DNA of 64,000 nt from an uncultured Lactobacillus sp. Lineage in GTDB: Bacteria; Bacillota; Bacilli; Lactobacillales; Lactobacillaceae. The translations under genes were made by a program, and so were the position numbers. This document shows, piece after piece, positions 1 to 9,105 of this stretch (position 1 is the first letter of the stretch; every line of letters starts with the position of its first letter). The stretch covers positions 1 through 64,000 of the forward strand of contig CANOGU010000009.1 in assembly GCA_947565635.1 (NCBI GenBank). Reading direction: 5' to 3'. The notes below the pieces were generated by a model. It did not search any database, was not told the origin of the DNA, and worked only from the letters and a program-made list of their open reading frames with translations.

Positions 1-2
1 TT

Positions 3-59
3 AGTACATTAAAGGAAAAAATATCAACCTTAGATGCTAGCGATCTTAATCCATTTTAG
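3..59 (+). other. Possible C-terminal end of a gene upstream of the window
   Basis: One frame is open from the window edge and codes for about 18 residues ending in DLNPF before a TAG stop. It overlaps the start of the protease remnant that follows. It may be the tail of an upstream gene or a decayed N-terminal part of the same protease locus. There is too little sequence to assign a family. Confidence 0.2.
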
Positions 60-361
60 TGAATGCCACTCCCGAAGCTATAAATAGTTGGAATAAAACT
101 GGTACGTTTACTTTTAAAGAAACCACCAATAAAAATGAGGCTAACATTGTAGTACAACAAATTGAAGATAATACAACAAGTGTTACAGGTATCACAACCA
201 CAAGCTATAATCCATTAACTAACCATCCATTAAAAGCACAAGTTAAGCTAAATACTTATTACTTACAATCTGTAATGTATCCGGCAGGATTATATTATTC
301 TATTCAAGAGCAAGATATTAATGTAGCTAGAGATTTATACAAATCTGCATATGCAGCATAA
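50..361 (+). pseudogene. Matrixin-like metalloprotease remnant lacking the zinc-binding helix
   Basis: The peptide resembles the predicted matrixin (M10-like) secreted proteases of lactobacilli: a start region with AINSWNKTGTFTFK, a middle with VKLNTYYL, and an end with SVMYPAG followed by DINVARDLY. In the intact family an HExxHxxGxxH zinc helix lies between the LNTYYL strand and the SVM Met-turn. Here LNTYYLQ runs straight into SVMYPAG, so the catalytic helix has been removed by a clean in-frame deletion. The N-terminal signal and pro-region are also missing, because the frame is closed upstream at position 49. The product, if made, cannot be an active zinc protease. Family assignment rests on remembered motif order and is moderately sure. 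Confidence 0.6.
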
Positions 362-416
362 AAAGAGTTTCGTAAACAAGTCTTAATTTGATTTAAAACA
401 TAACTCTTTAGAAAGT

Positions 417-470
417 AAAAGCACTGATATATCAACATTTATTTAACGATGATTATCAGTGCTTTATTTT
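417..470. terminator. Bidirectional hairpin terminator
   Basis: AGCACTGATA pairs with TATCAGTGCT, and T-rich runs flank the stem on both strands. It sits between the plus-strand protease remnant and the minus-strand methyltransferase remnant. Confidence 0.7.
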
Positions 471-494
471 AATGTTTTTCCCTAGATACTTCTA

Positions 495-1237
495 TTATTT
501 TTGACACTTAAAGAACCAGCGAGTTGCCTTTTTATCTTTCATTTCTAAACTAAAATCAGACCCAACTTCAATTGAGTTAAAACCAGCATGTTTCAGCAAT
601 TCTTTAATAGTATCCAAATCATATGCTCTTTCATAGTGAGTTTCAGATAAACGATCATATTCGTCATTAGGTAAACGATTAAAGAATGTTAAATCATGAA
701 TCACCCCATGTTCGACATCATCATTGGCATAACTCTGCCACATAAATGCTCGACGATGATCATCATCTTGATAATTATACATATAGCCGGGGTAAATATC
801 ATCAGTTTGATGAGGTGTAATTACATCAAAAAGAAATATACCATCATCTTTTAAATGATTGGCGACCTCAGAAAATACTTGAAACAAGTCCGATTCATCA
901 TCAAGATAGCAGAAAGAGTCCGCATAGCAAGTAATTACATCGAATTTTTCAAGATCAGCTAAATCTCGCATATCAGCTTGTACCAGCTGTAAAGAAACAT
1001 TATTTTCAGTACTATGTTGGTCCGCTAAGAGCTAAGCATTTCATCTGAAAAATCAGCTACCGTGACTTTTATACCATCTTTAGCAAGTAAAACAGCTAAT
1101 CGTCCGCTACCACCAGCTAGGTCAAGTAATTTACAATTCTTTTTATTGATATTAGCTAAGGTAAATTGCTCCCAGCTCTTGTACATATCTGAATCAAACA
1201 ACTGATCATATAATTGGGCAAAAGTTTGATAAATCAT
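495..1237 (-). pseudogene. Class I SAM-dependent methyltransferase, frameshifted copy
   Basis: Two minus-strand frames together match the intact 246-residue paralogue at 18594-19334 along their full length. The N-terminal 70 residues hold motif I (LLDLAGGSGRLAVLLA) and VTVADFSDEMLS; the remaining frame starts at MRDLADLEKFDVITCYADS and ends in RWFFKCQK. Comparing the DNA shows two extra bases (CT) just after the DEMLS codons near 1030, which bring a stop into frame. Removing them restores SLADQHSTENNVS, the expected continuation. It is therefore a recently dead duplicate, unless the frameshift is a sequencing error. The substrate cannot be predicted. Confidence 0.85.
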
Positions 1238-1318
1238 TTTTATTAATCCGATCTATTTAAATTACTATTCTCTTAATATTAACCCAATTATTAAAGATAT
1301 TAAAACTATTTCTTGCAG

Positions 1319-2820
1319 TTATTGCTTCTTTCGCATATCCCAACATGTCCAGATCATTAATAAAATAATTAGCATAATGACCACATAAGCCAAAACTACT
1401 GCGTCTCTTTTAGGCATCATATTAAAGGAAACAAAAGTAGCTGGTAAATTACACAAATTCAAGAAAATCAAAATAATTGAACTAATCCACCCTAAGATTG
1501 ACTAAATCTTTCTATTCTTAAACTGGCCCATCATTCTCTTATCATCTGTCATAATCAAAAGCGGGACAATTGAAAATGGTACGGCAAATGCTAGAAAAAC
1601 TTGAGAATTTTCTAAAAGCATATTAAGGGCAAAATGTTGCTCAGAAATTGAATCTTTTGCCGTCATCAGTATACCCATAATCACTGGAATCACGAATAAT
1701 AATCTAGTAAATAGCCGTCTTGCCCATAATGGCATCTTTAAGTGAATAAAGCCTTCCATTACTACCTGTCCAGTTAGAGTTCCAGTAATTGTTGAATTTT
1801 GACCAGAAGCAAGAAGTGCAACTGCAAATAAGACTGATAAAATTCCTGTCTTAGCTACTGAGATCAAAATTGGATTACTTAACATAGTGGTATTACTTAA
1901 AGCATCATACAAACCAAAGATTGAACTATGCTTGGCTGCACCACTTTTAAAAACTGCAGCTCCCATAATCAATAAAAGCACATTAACAAAAAAGGCAATA
2001 ATTAATTGGATATTTGAATCCCACGTAGTAAAATGGACAGCATTTTGAACATCTATCAGATCATCATAGTTAATTTTCCTAGTTTGGCAAATAGATGAAT
2101 GCAAATAAAAATTAGGGGCATCACAGTGGCACCAATTATTCCCAAACTTCCTGTTAAGGGCGATAATCCATTAATTACGGGTTGCTGAGCTACTAATTCT
2201 GGAATTGGTAATGCAGATAAAAAAATATTTTTCCAGTTGGGATTAGCTAACATGACTTGATAAGTAAAAACCAGTAATATTACCATAATCAAGCATGATA
2301 CTAGGGCTTCTATTTTTCTAAATCCAACTTTTGACAATAACAATAAGAGCAATACATCAAAAACAGTGATAAAAGTTGCGATAACTAGCGGAATCTTAAA
2401 CAAAAGATTCAAAGCAATTGCCGCTTCAATAACTTCTGCTACATCCGTTGCCATAATTGCTAGTTCAATTATAATCCAAAGGATAAAACTTAATCTTTTA
2501 CTAGTACGTGCACGAATGGCTTGTGCTAAATCCATTTGAGTAACGATTCCTAGCTTTGCGGCCCTATATTGTAAAAGCATAGCCGCCATTAAACTAGAAA
2601 TTAAAATAGTAGAAATCAAGAGATAATTAAAACTCTGACCACCATTAATTGAGGCTGCCCGGTTTCCTGGATCCATGTATCCAACAGCCACTAATGCACC
2701 AGGACTAGTATATGCTAAAAACATCCTGAAGAAATTACGAGTTCTCGGAACTGGAATAGTGCTATTAATTTCTACTAAAGATTTACCATTTGCGTATGAA
2801 ATAAAACGGTGATCTTCCAT
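1319..2820 (-). pseudogene. mntH: NRAMP-family Mn2+/Fe2+ transporter MntH, broken
   Basis: A roughly 500-codon NRAMP gene in pieces. It starts at ATG 2820 behind an AGAGGTAAAG site. The first part contains VGYMDPGNR (normally DPGNW, so the Trp after the metal-binding DPGN is changed). One base is missing in the second metal-binding motif near 2115: the DNA reads atgccccta where atgccccata would give MPHNFYLHSS, so the frame is lost exactly inside MPHN. The second frame continues (HSSICQTRKINYDD) to RKI, where a TAG at 1502 interrupts; the same frame goes on with SILGWISSIILIFLNL to a natural end at 1319. Two disabling changes plus the Trp change make an active transporter very unlikely. It lies beside the decayed suf genes. 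Confidence 0.9.
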
Positions 2821-2828
2821 CTTTACCT

Positions 2829-3152
2829 CTATCCATGAATTCCAAGGGTCATCCGGGCCACTCTAGACGTCATACTTGGATTTCATTGCGGATACCAAAC
2901 GAGTTTGATTTTGCACTCATCAACTTTATCGACACTTTTGGCAGCTTTAGTAATTTCGTGATCTAACCACTCACTTAAAGGGCATCCCATAATCGTTAAA
3001 GTCATCGTAATCTGACATTTTGTCTCGCTTACTTCAATACCATAAATTAATCCTAAATCAACGATGTTAACCTGAAGTTCTGGATCAATTACTTTTTTTA
3101 AGGCTTGGTAAACTTCCTTTTCGGTATTAGATAATTTCTCTATTTCTAGCAC
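2829..3152 (-). pseudogene. sufT: SufT/MIP18-like (DUF59) Fe-S assembly protein with nonsense mutation
   Basis: An 89-codon frame begins with GTG and carries DUF59 features: KKVIDPELQVNIVDLGLIYG and the conserved cysteine in TIMGCPLS. It stops at KLVWYPQ with TGA (2883-2885). The same frame continues past the stop with NPSMTSRVARMTLGIHG to TAG at 2829, the usual end of this family, so a Trp codon (TGG) has probably become TGA. The start overlaps the end of the sufB remnant, as in an operon. A protein without the last 18 residues might still be made, but the partner genes are dead. Confidence 0.8.
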
Positions 3153-3926
3153 TATCCAATTGCTCCTTCCATTTGGAAGCTAATCAAGCGATTAAGTTCG
3201 ACTGCATATTCCATTGGTAATTGCTTAGTAAAGGGTTCAACAAAGCCCATAATAATCATTTCAGTTGCTTTTCTTTCTGGGATGCCACGACTTTCTAAAT
3301 AATACAGCTGGTCTTCAGAAATTTTAGAAACTGTAGCCTCATGTTCCATCGCTACATTAGAGTTTTCAATTGCATTAGTAGGAATTGTATCAGAAGAAGA
3401 TTTGTCATCCATAATTATAGTGTCACATTCAACATGCGCTTTAGAGCCAGCTGATTTTTTAGAAAACTTCACACTTCCGCAATAGTCAGTAGAGTCCCAC
3501 CCTTGGCAATTGACTTAGATACAATTGAACTAGACGTATTTGGTGCATTATGAAACATATCAGCACTGGAATCTTGATGAATTCCATGATGTGCAACAGC
3601 GATTGAAAGCATGGTCCCACGTGCTCCTTCGCCATTTAGATAGACATTCGGGTATTTCATGGTGACTTTAGCTCCTAAATTACTATCAACCCACTCCCAA
3701 CATAGTCAAGGCGTGCTCCTTCATCAACAATGATCAAAGTTCGCTCAAATTGACCTGGATTTTCTGCGTTTAGTCTAAAGTAAGCCTGTACTAGAGTCGG
3801 AACTTGAACTCCTTTTGGCACATAAATAAAAGTGCCTCCTGACCAAACAGCACAATTTAAAGCTGAAAATTTATTTGAATCAATTGGAACCAACTTTCCA
3901 AAATATTTCTTAAATAAATCTGGCTA
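3152..3926 (-). pseudogene. sufB: SufB (Fe-S cluster scaffold) remnant with deletions and frameshifts
   Basis: Three frames read as SufB in order. The first begins at [12 protein letters not shown] and contains [19 protein letters not shown] and [19 protein letters not shown]. After DYV a stretch of about 50 residues is missing and the next frame resumes at [20 protein letters not shown] further frameshift near 3475 leads into [20 protein letters not shown] and the normal C-terminus with [20 protein letters not shown] and [17 protein letters not shown]. The first half of SufB is absent: the remnant abuts the truncated sufC with only a few codons between. Confidence 0.88.
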
Positions 3927-3929
3927 TTC

Positions 3930-4486
3930 CTACAAAGCCTCAATATCAAGACCAGAATCAATTTCATCGAGTATACCAAAACTCGGTTTAATCATTAACA
4001 TTTGTAAAATTTCATTTCGCTTCTTTTCCCTACCAGAAAAGCCTTCGTTTAAATAGCGTTCGGTCATTGTTTCATTCATGTCTAATAAATCAAGATTTTT
4101 ATCTAGTTCCTTTAAAAGTCCATAATCAAAATTGGATTGTTCTTTGGTCGGCGTGCATTAATCGCAGCTCGTAAAAATTCCGCGTTAGTTACACCAGGAA
4201 CTTCTGCTGGATACTGCATAGCTAAAAACAAGCCTTTTCTAGCGCGCTCATCAACTGACATCTCAATAATACTTTCTCCGTTTAATAAAATGTCGGCTTC
4301 AGTAATGTGATAACTCGGATTTCCCATAATTGTTTCTGATAAAGTAGACTTTCCCGTTCCATTTGGGCCCATAATTGCATGAATTTCACCAGTTTTAAGA
4401 GTAAGATTCACACCTTTTAAAATCTTTTATCTAGTCTCTTTATCTTCGACTTCAACATGCACATCTTTTATTTCGAAAGTAGCCAT
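3930..4486 (-). pseudogene. sufC: SufC ABC-type ATPase remnant
   Basis: SufC is the ATPase of the SufBCD Fe-S assembly complex. The start is ATG 4486 after a GTGAGGATTCAG site (MATFEIKDVHVEVEDKETR). A TAA replaces codon 20 (4427-4429). After it the frame continues with the Walker A motif [10 protein letters not shown] to NPILIMDF, where one T is missing from a T-run near 4114. The shifted frame then reads [15 protein letters not shown], a signature motif changed to FSGREKKR (normally SGGEKKR), and the Walker B region [12 protein letters not shown]. The sequence ends at DIEAL followed by TAG, about 70 residues short. Directly after it comes mid-sufB, so sufD, sufS, sufU and half of sufB appear to have been deleted. 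Confidence 0.88.
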
Positions 4487-4579
4487 CTGAATCCTCACTT
4501 TTTATTCGTTGCTCTATATTTATTACTAATCATTTTTAAGTCCTGCTATAGAGGCACTAAATCGTTATTTATTTTTTGC

Positions 4580-4617
4580 AAAGAAAAAACTCTGCCAAAA
4601 TTAATTTAGCAGAGTTT
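4580..4617 (-). terminator. Terminator after brnQ
   Basis: AAACTCTGC and GCAGAGTTT form the stem, followed on the minus strand by a run of T. It lies a few bases after the brnQ stop. Confidence 0.85.
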
Positions 4618-4620
4618 CCT

Positions 4621-5997
4621 TTAATCTTCCTCTAGTGTAGAAGTAACTTTCTTATTTTTAACAAAATGAACAACTAGTCCAATTGCTAAACCAACCAAAG
4701 CTGGTACAAGCCATGAAAGTCCCATATTAGCCAATGGTAAATGATTTCTTACAGAAGCCACTGCCAAACCAAATGAGCTTTGACTTACAACACTTGGAAA
4801 TGCTACTACCATATCTCCTAATGCTGGAACAACTGTAAATACGATTACAAAGAAGTAAACAACGCCGTCCGTCTTAAACAATGGTGAGCAGACAGATAAT
4901 AAAATTAATACCATTGATAAAGGATATAGGAACATTAGCATTGGGGCTGACCAAGCGATGATTGTATCTAAACCAAAGTTAGCAGCTGAAAATGATGCCA
5001 AGCAGCTAAGTGCTAACCAAGCGTGGTAGCTAACTTGTGGGAAATGCTTGTGGAAGTCTTGAGCAAAAGCAGCAACCAAACCAACGGCTGTAGTCAAACA
5101 AGTAATAGTCAATAAGAAAGCAAGTAATGCTTGACCAAAGACACCACCATAAACATTAACAATTTGGTTAAATGCAACACCACCGTTATCAGAAACTTTG
5201 AAACGACCTAAGGACATTGCACCCATTAAGATTAACAATAAGTAGATAAATCCGATAGCTAAAACAGCTAAGAAACCAGACTTAGCAACAACTTTTGAAA
5301 CACTTCTCGCATTCTTTTGTCCCATGCCACGTACTGCTGTAACAACAGTCACACCAAAGGCTAATCCTGCTAAAGCATCCATTGTATTATATCCTTCTAA
5401 GAACCCGTTAACTAAAGCACCATGCTTGTAAGCAGCAGTAACAGCAGCGGTTTGAGGGTTTCCTAAAGGACGAGCAAAAGCTACAACAAATACCAAAAAT
5501 AATAGAGATAAAAATAGTGGATTTAATACTTTACCAACATTAGATAAAATATTATTTTGATGGTAAGAAAAGCCAAAAGCCGCTAAAAAGAACAAAGCAG
5601 AAAAAATTAATAAAGCAGGTCCTTGCATACTCTTAGGAACAAATGGCGCAATTCCTACTGTGAACGAAACAGTTGCTGTTCTTGGTGTACCAAATAAAGG
5701 ACCAATTGTAGCATGGATTAAAACCATAAATACTACTGCGAAAGCTGCACCTAATGGTTTTCCGATGTCATACACACCATCAGCATGTGTAATTGCAACA
5801 GCTAAAACTGATAATAAAGGCAGTAATACACCAGTGATTAAAAATCCAACAGCAGCTGTTCCCCAATTCGATCCAGCCAGTTGTCCCAAATGCAATGGGA
5901 AAATTAGGTTACCTGCCCCAAAGAATAAACCAAATAGCAAGGAAGCGACTACTAGATAATCTTTCCATGTTAATTTACGTGATGTATCTGTCATCAT
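4621..5997 (-). CDS. brnQ: Branched-chain amino acid transporter BrnQ (LIVCS family)
   Basis: BrnQ imports leucine, isoleucine and valine across the cytoplasmic membrane with a coupling cation. The 458-residue product is almost entirely hydrophobic, with about 12 predicted membrane segments and the family hallmarks FGLFFGAGNLIFPLHLGQ near the N-terminus and GYNTMDALAGLAFG in the middle; length is normal. A TTG codon lies 15 bases further upstream, but it falls inside the GGAGGG site, so ATG 5997 (MMTDTSRKLTW) is the better start. The gene has a T-box leader and its own terminator, so it is probably monocistronic and induced on amino acid starvation. Confidence 0.95.
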   Translation of the reverse strand: MMTDTSRKLTWKDYLVVASLLFGLFFGAGNLIFPLHLGQLAGSNWGTAAVGFLITGVLLPLLSVLAVAITHADGVYDIGKPLGAAFAVVFMVLIHATIGPLFGTPRTATVSFTVGIAPFVPKSMQGPALLIFSALFFLAAFGFSYHQNNILSNVGKVLNPLFLSLLFLVFVVAFARPLGNPQTAAVTAAYKHGALVNGFLEGYNTMDALAGLAFGVTVVTAVRGMGQKNARSVSKVVAKSGFLAVLAIGFIYLLLILMGAMSLGRFKVSDNGGVAFNQIVNVYGGVFGQALLAFLLTITCLTTAVGLVAAFAQDFHKHFPQVSYHAWLALSCLASFSAANFGLDTIIAWSAPMLMFLYPLSMVLILLSVCSPLFKTDGVVYFFVIVFTVVPALGDMVVAFPSVVSQSSFGLAVASVRNHLPLANMGLSWLVPALVGLAIGLVVHFVKNKKVTSTLEED

Positions 5998-6030
5998 ATT
6001 CTTTCCCTCCAAAAAATATCTCTGAATACA

Positions 6031-6319
6031 AAAAAATCCCTCAACTAAACTATTTAGTTGAGGGACGCTTCAGCGTGGTACCACCCTTTGTTTATATTGC
6101 TATCACTAGCAACACCTTTCACGTGCAGTCAATAACTTAACGATACGCAGGCACTATAATGGGTGCTCCCACTTCTTCTTACTTAAAATTAAGAATTAGA
6201 ACTCGAAAGTGATTTTCATTTAATCTTAGAAATTATCTCCTCACACCTAACGAGACTCGCTGTAAACTAAAACTAAATTACTCTTCTTTCTCTTTGTTTT
6301 CAGATTAATTAAATTGTTA
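6031..6319 (-). promoter_or_regulatory. T-box leader of brnQ, probably isoleucine-specific
   Basis: On the minus strand the sequence AGGGTGGTACCACG (6074-6087), the conserved T-box that pairs with an uncharged tRNA 3' end, is followed by GCGTCCCTC and then a perfect terminator hairpin CCCTCAACTAAA/TTTAGTTGAGGG with a T-run (6031-6066). Upstream lie the AGCGAG and GGTG-like elements of stem I. The sequence GAAAATCACTTTCGAG places ATC (6213-6211) where the specifier codon is expected, pointing to tRNA-Ile. The specifier call is a by-eye alignment and less sure than the T-box itself. Confidence 0.9.
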
Positions 6320-6325
6320 TCAACT

Positions 6326-6353
6326 ATTTTAATATAAACATCATAAATGTCAA
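6326..6353 (-). promoter_or_regulatory. Promoter of the brnQ T-box transcript
   Basis: A consensus -35 box TTGACA (6353-6348) and a -10 box TAAAAT (6331-6326) are separated by 16 bases. Transcription would start near 6319, just ahead of T-box stem I. Confidence 0.75.
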
Positions 6354-6360
6354 TATTTTT

Positions 6361-6999
6361 TTATAAATTTATTTCTTTTCTTGCTTGTTCGATATTATGT
6401 TCGTTTAATTCAAGTATTTTTATATGATTCTTTAACGCTTTTTTCGCATATTCTCCAATTAAATTTTCAAAAATTTCAGGGTCATTCTCTCTTCTACTCT
6501 TTGCTAAAACATCCATGTATTTATTTCTAGATTTTTCGTCTGGAAACACGTTCACTACTAGATACCCTGCTTCTGTTAATGCCAAATTCATCAATAATCT
6601 AGCTGTCCTACAATTACCATCTCTGAATGGATGAATTGACACAAATTTAAAATATAAATCCGTAGCATATTTTACTGGATAGATTTTGTCTTTATTATTT
6701 GCCCAGTCAACCAAATCTCTCATTGCTGGTTAAATTTAATATGGTTCAGTTTCTAATCCATTTGGCCAAACCTCTACCACACGATAAACATCAGCCCAAT
6801 CTGGATGTGTCTTAGCAATTGACAATCTATTTAAATCAATTGCCCCTAATACGTCTTTTACCAATTCACCATGAACTGTCATTCCTTTGTTTAAGATAGA
6901 TGCAGTTTCATATTTATTTAAAGTACTTCCTTCGATTGCATTTGACGACCAAACATGTTCAATGCGCGTATCTTTATCTAAAGGACGATACTGATTCAT
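6361..6999 (-). pseudogene. Fic family protein (class II type), interrupted by two stops
   Basis: Fic proteins transfer AMP or related groups to target proteins. The N-terminal frame (MNQYRPLDKDTRIEH) holds the auto-inhibitory motif SSNAIEGS, typical of class II Fic proteins. The C-terminal frame holds the catalytic loop as HPFRDGNCRTAR, where the consensus is HPFxDGNGRxxR, so a glycine has become cysteine. The two parts are in the same frame and separated only by TAA-ATT-TAA (PY*I*PAMRDLV), two nonsense changes one codon apart. About 50 residues also seem missing between GAIDLN and RLSIAKTHPDWADVYR. It is a dead gene with three independent lesions. Confidence 0.85.
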
Positions 7000-7067
7000 T
7001 TTATTAAGTAAGCTGGTTAAATTTTTGTATTCATAATTTTATTGCTAATATTTTACTTCATAATTTT

Positions 7068-7103
7068 TAAAAAACGCCATTTTTTAAATTATGGCGTTTT
7101 TTC
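7068..7103 (-). terminator. Terminator after the DUF4097 gene
   Basis: AAAAAACGCCAT and ATGGCGTTTTTT form a strong stem about 45 bases after the stop codon, with T-runs on both strands. Confidence 0.8.
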
Positions 7104-7145
7104 ATATTCTATTTTTATAATCAGCCTTGTTTCTTTTCAAATAAG

Positions 7146-7892
7146 TTACTTGACCGTATTATCTCCCGATAAGGTACTTAAAACAATAGTGCCTTCACTA
7201 TTTGCACTATTTACTTTTTCAGTTGATCTATTTTTCCCAAAGAGTGAATTATCCCCACTTAAAGTACTCAGTCGATACTGAGCAGCTTTTACGTCTTTAA
7301 CTAAATTATCTCCTGAAGTTGTTGAAACTTTAAGTTCATCAAAAACCGTACTATCTTCTATTTTAAAGTCACCGCTTGTTAGTTTCACTTTTCCTTGTCT
7401 TACTACTACTTTTTTTAGATCAATGTCTCCTGAAGTTGTAGTTAATTTTACTTCATCAGACTGAACTTTATTCAAATTTATATCGCCACTTACTGCAAAA
7501 ATAGCTAAAGAATCAACAATCAAATTCTTAATATCTGTATCACCACTTACTGTAGTCGTTTTTATCTCACTTAAATGATGACCATCGGGAACTGTAACAA
7601 CCAAGTTTCCGCTATCATTATGACTAACTACATTTACTTCAATAAAACCTTTTTTCCAAAATTTACCATGGTTACGATCTACATTTGGTTCTTTAACCTC
7701 AAGAACATCATTCTTAAATTCTACGCTTGGCTTTTCATCCAAGGGACCACGATAATGAATTTCAAAACTATTACCAAATTCAATCTTAAGATCAATATCA
7801 ATCAATTCAATATTTAACTTATCAAAACTGTCTTTGCTTAAAACTTCATTAACTAACTTAGCTTTATCTTCTTCATTTTTACTGAAAAACAT
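7146..7892 (-). CDS. DUF4097-like beta-strand repeat protein
   Basis: The 248-residue product is an acidic N-terminal segment followed by a ladder of short repeats marked by SGD at intervals of roughly 20 residues (TTVSGDTDIKN, FAVSGDINLNK, TTTSGDIDLKK, KLTSGDFKIED, TTSGDNLVKD, TLSGDNSLFG). This is the pattern of DUF4097, predicted to form a right-handed beta-solenoid. The frame is open for 25 codons further upstream, but a GAGGTATATAAA site immediately precedes ATG 7892 (MFFSKNEEDK). No signal peptide or membrane segment is visible, so a cytoplasmic location is likely. The function is unknown. Confidence 0.75.
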   Translation of the reverse strand: MFFSKNEEDKAKLVNEVLSKDSFDKLNIELIDIDLKIEFGNSFEIHYRGPLDEKPSVEFKNDVLEVKEPNVDRNHGKFWKKGFIEVNVVSHNDSGNLVVTVPDGHHLSEIKTTTVSGDTDIKNLIVDSLAIFAVSGDINLNKVQSDEVKLTTTSGDIDLKKVVVRQGKVKLTSGDFKIEDSTVFDELKVSTTSGDNLVKDVKAAQYRLSTLSGDNSLFGKNRSTEKVNSANSEGTIVLSTLSGDNTVK

Positions 7893-8007
7893 TTTATATA
7901 CCTCTTTTATTATTCGTTCATTAATCTTATTTGAATTTAATTTTACTATCAGAGAGAGAATTTTCAACGAAATTTAACTAAGTGGTAAAAAATTATATCT
8001 AACATGC

Positions 8008-8034
8008 AAAAAAAGGCAGCTGAGCTACCTTTTT
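8008..8034 (-). terminator. Hairpin terminator
   Basis: AAAGGTAGCT and AGCTGCCTTTTTTT form a stem with one mismatch and a T-run, just past the end of the alcohol dehydrogenase remnant. Confidence 0.65.
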
Positions 8035-8054
8035 ATTAATCCTATTTAAGAAAA

Positions 8055-8970
8055 TTACTTATCATTAACAATAATCAATGACTTAATAGCTTCACGATTG
8101 CTCATAGCTTCGTAAGCTTCTTGGATATGATCTAAATCAAAACTCTTAGTAAAGACCTTACCTGGGTTAATCTTACCATCAAGAACTGCTTGCAATAATA
8201 CTTCCTTATTAGGCTTAGTTACTGATGCAATAGCTCTGCGAAGACCCACGTTCTTCCAAAACAATTGGTTTGACTTAGGTTCTGCATGTGGTACACCTAC
8301 TCTACCAATAACAGCACCTGGGCGAGCAATTTGACCAGCTTGTTCATCTCGACTAGATACAACATCGATTGCACTGAATTCTTTACTAATTGTGCACGAT
8401 CATCATGGTGAGATAAAAGAATGATCTTTTCAGCACCTAATAGCTTAGCACCAATTACTCCAGCAAAACCAACTGCACCGTCCCCAATCACTGCTACAGT
8501 GTAGCTTGGTTTTACTTCAGCGTTTATAACCAGTTGCCATTACGTCAGACAAAGTTTGAAGGGATGCCAATTGATCATCAGTATAATCTTCTGGCTTACC
8601 ATAAATCTTTACTAAACCAGAATTAGCTGGTTCATATTTCATGTGCTCAGCTTGATAGCCACCATTAGTTTCTGGCTTTTGATTTAAACAATTATCTTCA
8701 AAACCATTAATGCATGCGACACAGTGTCCACATCTATGAGTAAATGGAACAATGACAAAGTCATTTGACTTAATATTTTTTACATCATTGCTGACCTCCT
8801 CAACAACACCAATTGCTGCGTGAACAATTAATGAGCCACTTTCACGATCAGCAACCTCTCTAAACCACCATAAATCTGAACCACAAATTACAAGAATAAT
8901 AGCTTGATTTCTCCATCAATCTGGGGCTTTCTTTTACTTTACCAGGTACTACAAAAACTGCTGCTTTCAT
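8055..8970 (-). pseudogene. Zinc-dependent alcohol dehydrogenase, multiply frameshifted
   Basis: The remains align with the intact paralogue at 40341-41381 from end to end. The start is ATG 8970 behind AAAGGATATAGAT (MKAAVFVVPGKV). The catalytic cysteine region VICGSDLWW, the structural zinc region with HRCGHCVACI, the nucleotide-binding GDGAVGFAGVIGAKLLGA and the C-terminal KEVLLQAVLDGKINPGKVF can all be read, but in different frames. At least three frameshifts or small deletions are needed to explain it. It is a pseudogene of a medium-chain dehydrogenase. Confidence 0.88.
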
Positions 8971-9105
8971 ATCTATATCCTTTCATTTCATCAACTCACA
9001 TAATTAGGTTAAATGAAAAATCTTCTCAACAAAATTACTGAAAAAAGATGCTACTATTCAAAAAAATGTATAGTATCCACTATTTTATTACCTCATTAAC
9101 ATCAC

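Noticed and set aside
6361-6723. C-terminal Fic fragment as a separate active enzyme
   Set aside because: No ribosome site precedes its ATG, the catalytic glycine is replaced by cysteine, and it is in frame with the N-terminal part across stops.
7042-7281. Plus-strand open frame across the terminator and the end of the DUF4097 gene
   Set aside because: It is antisense to a well-supported gene and contains the terminator stem.
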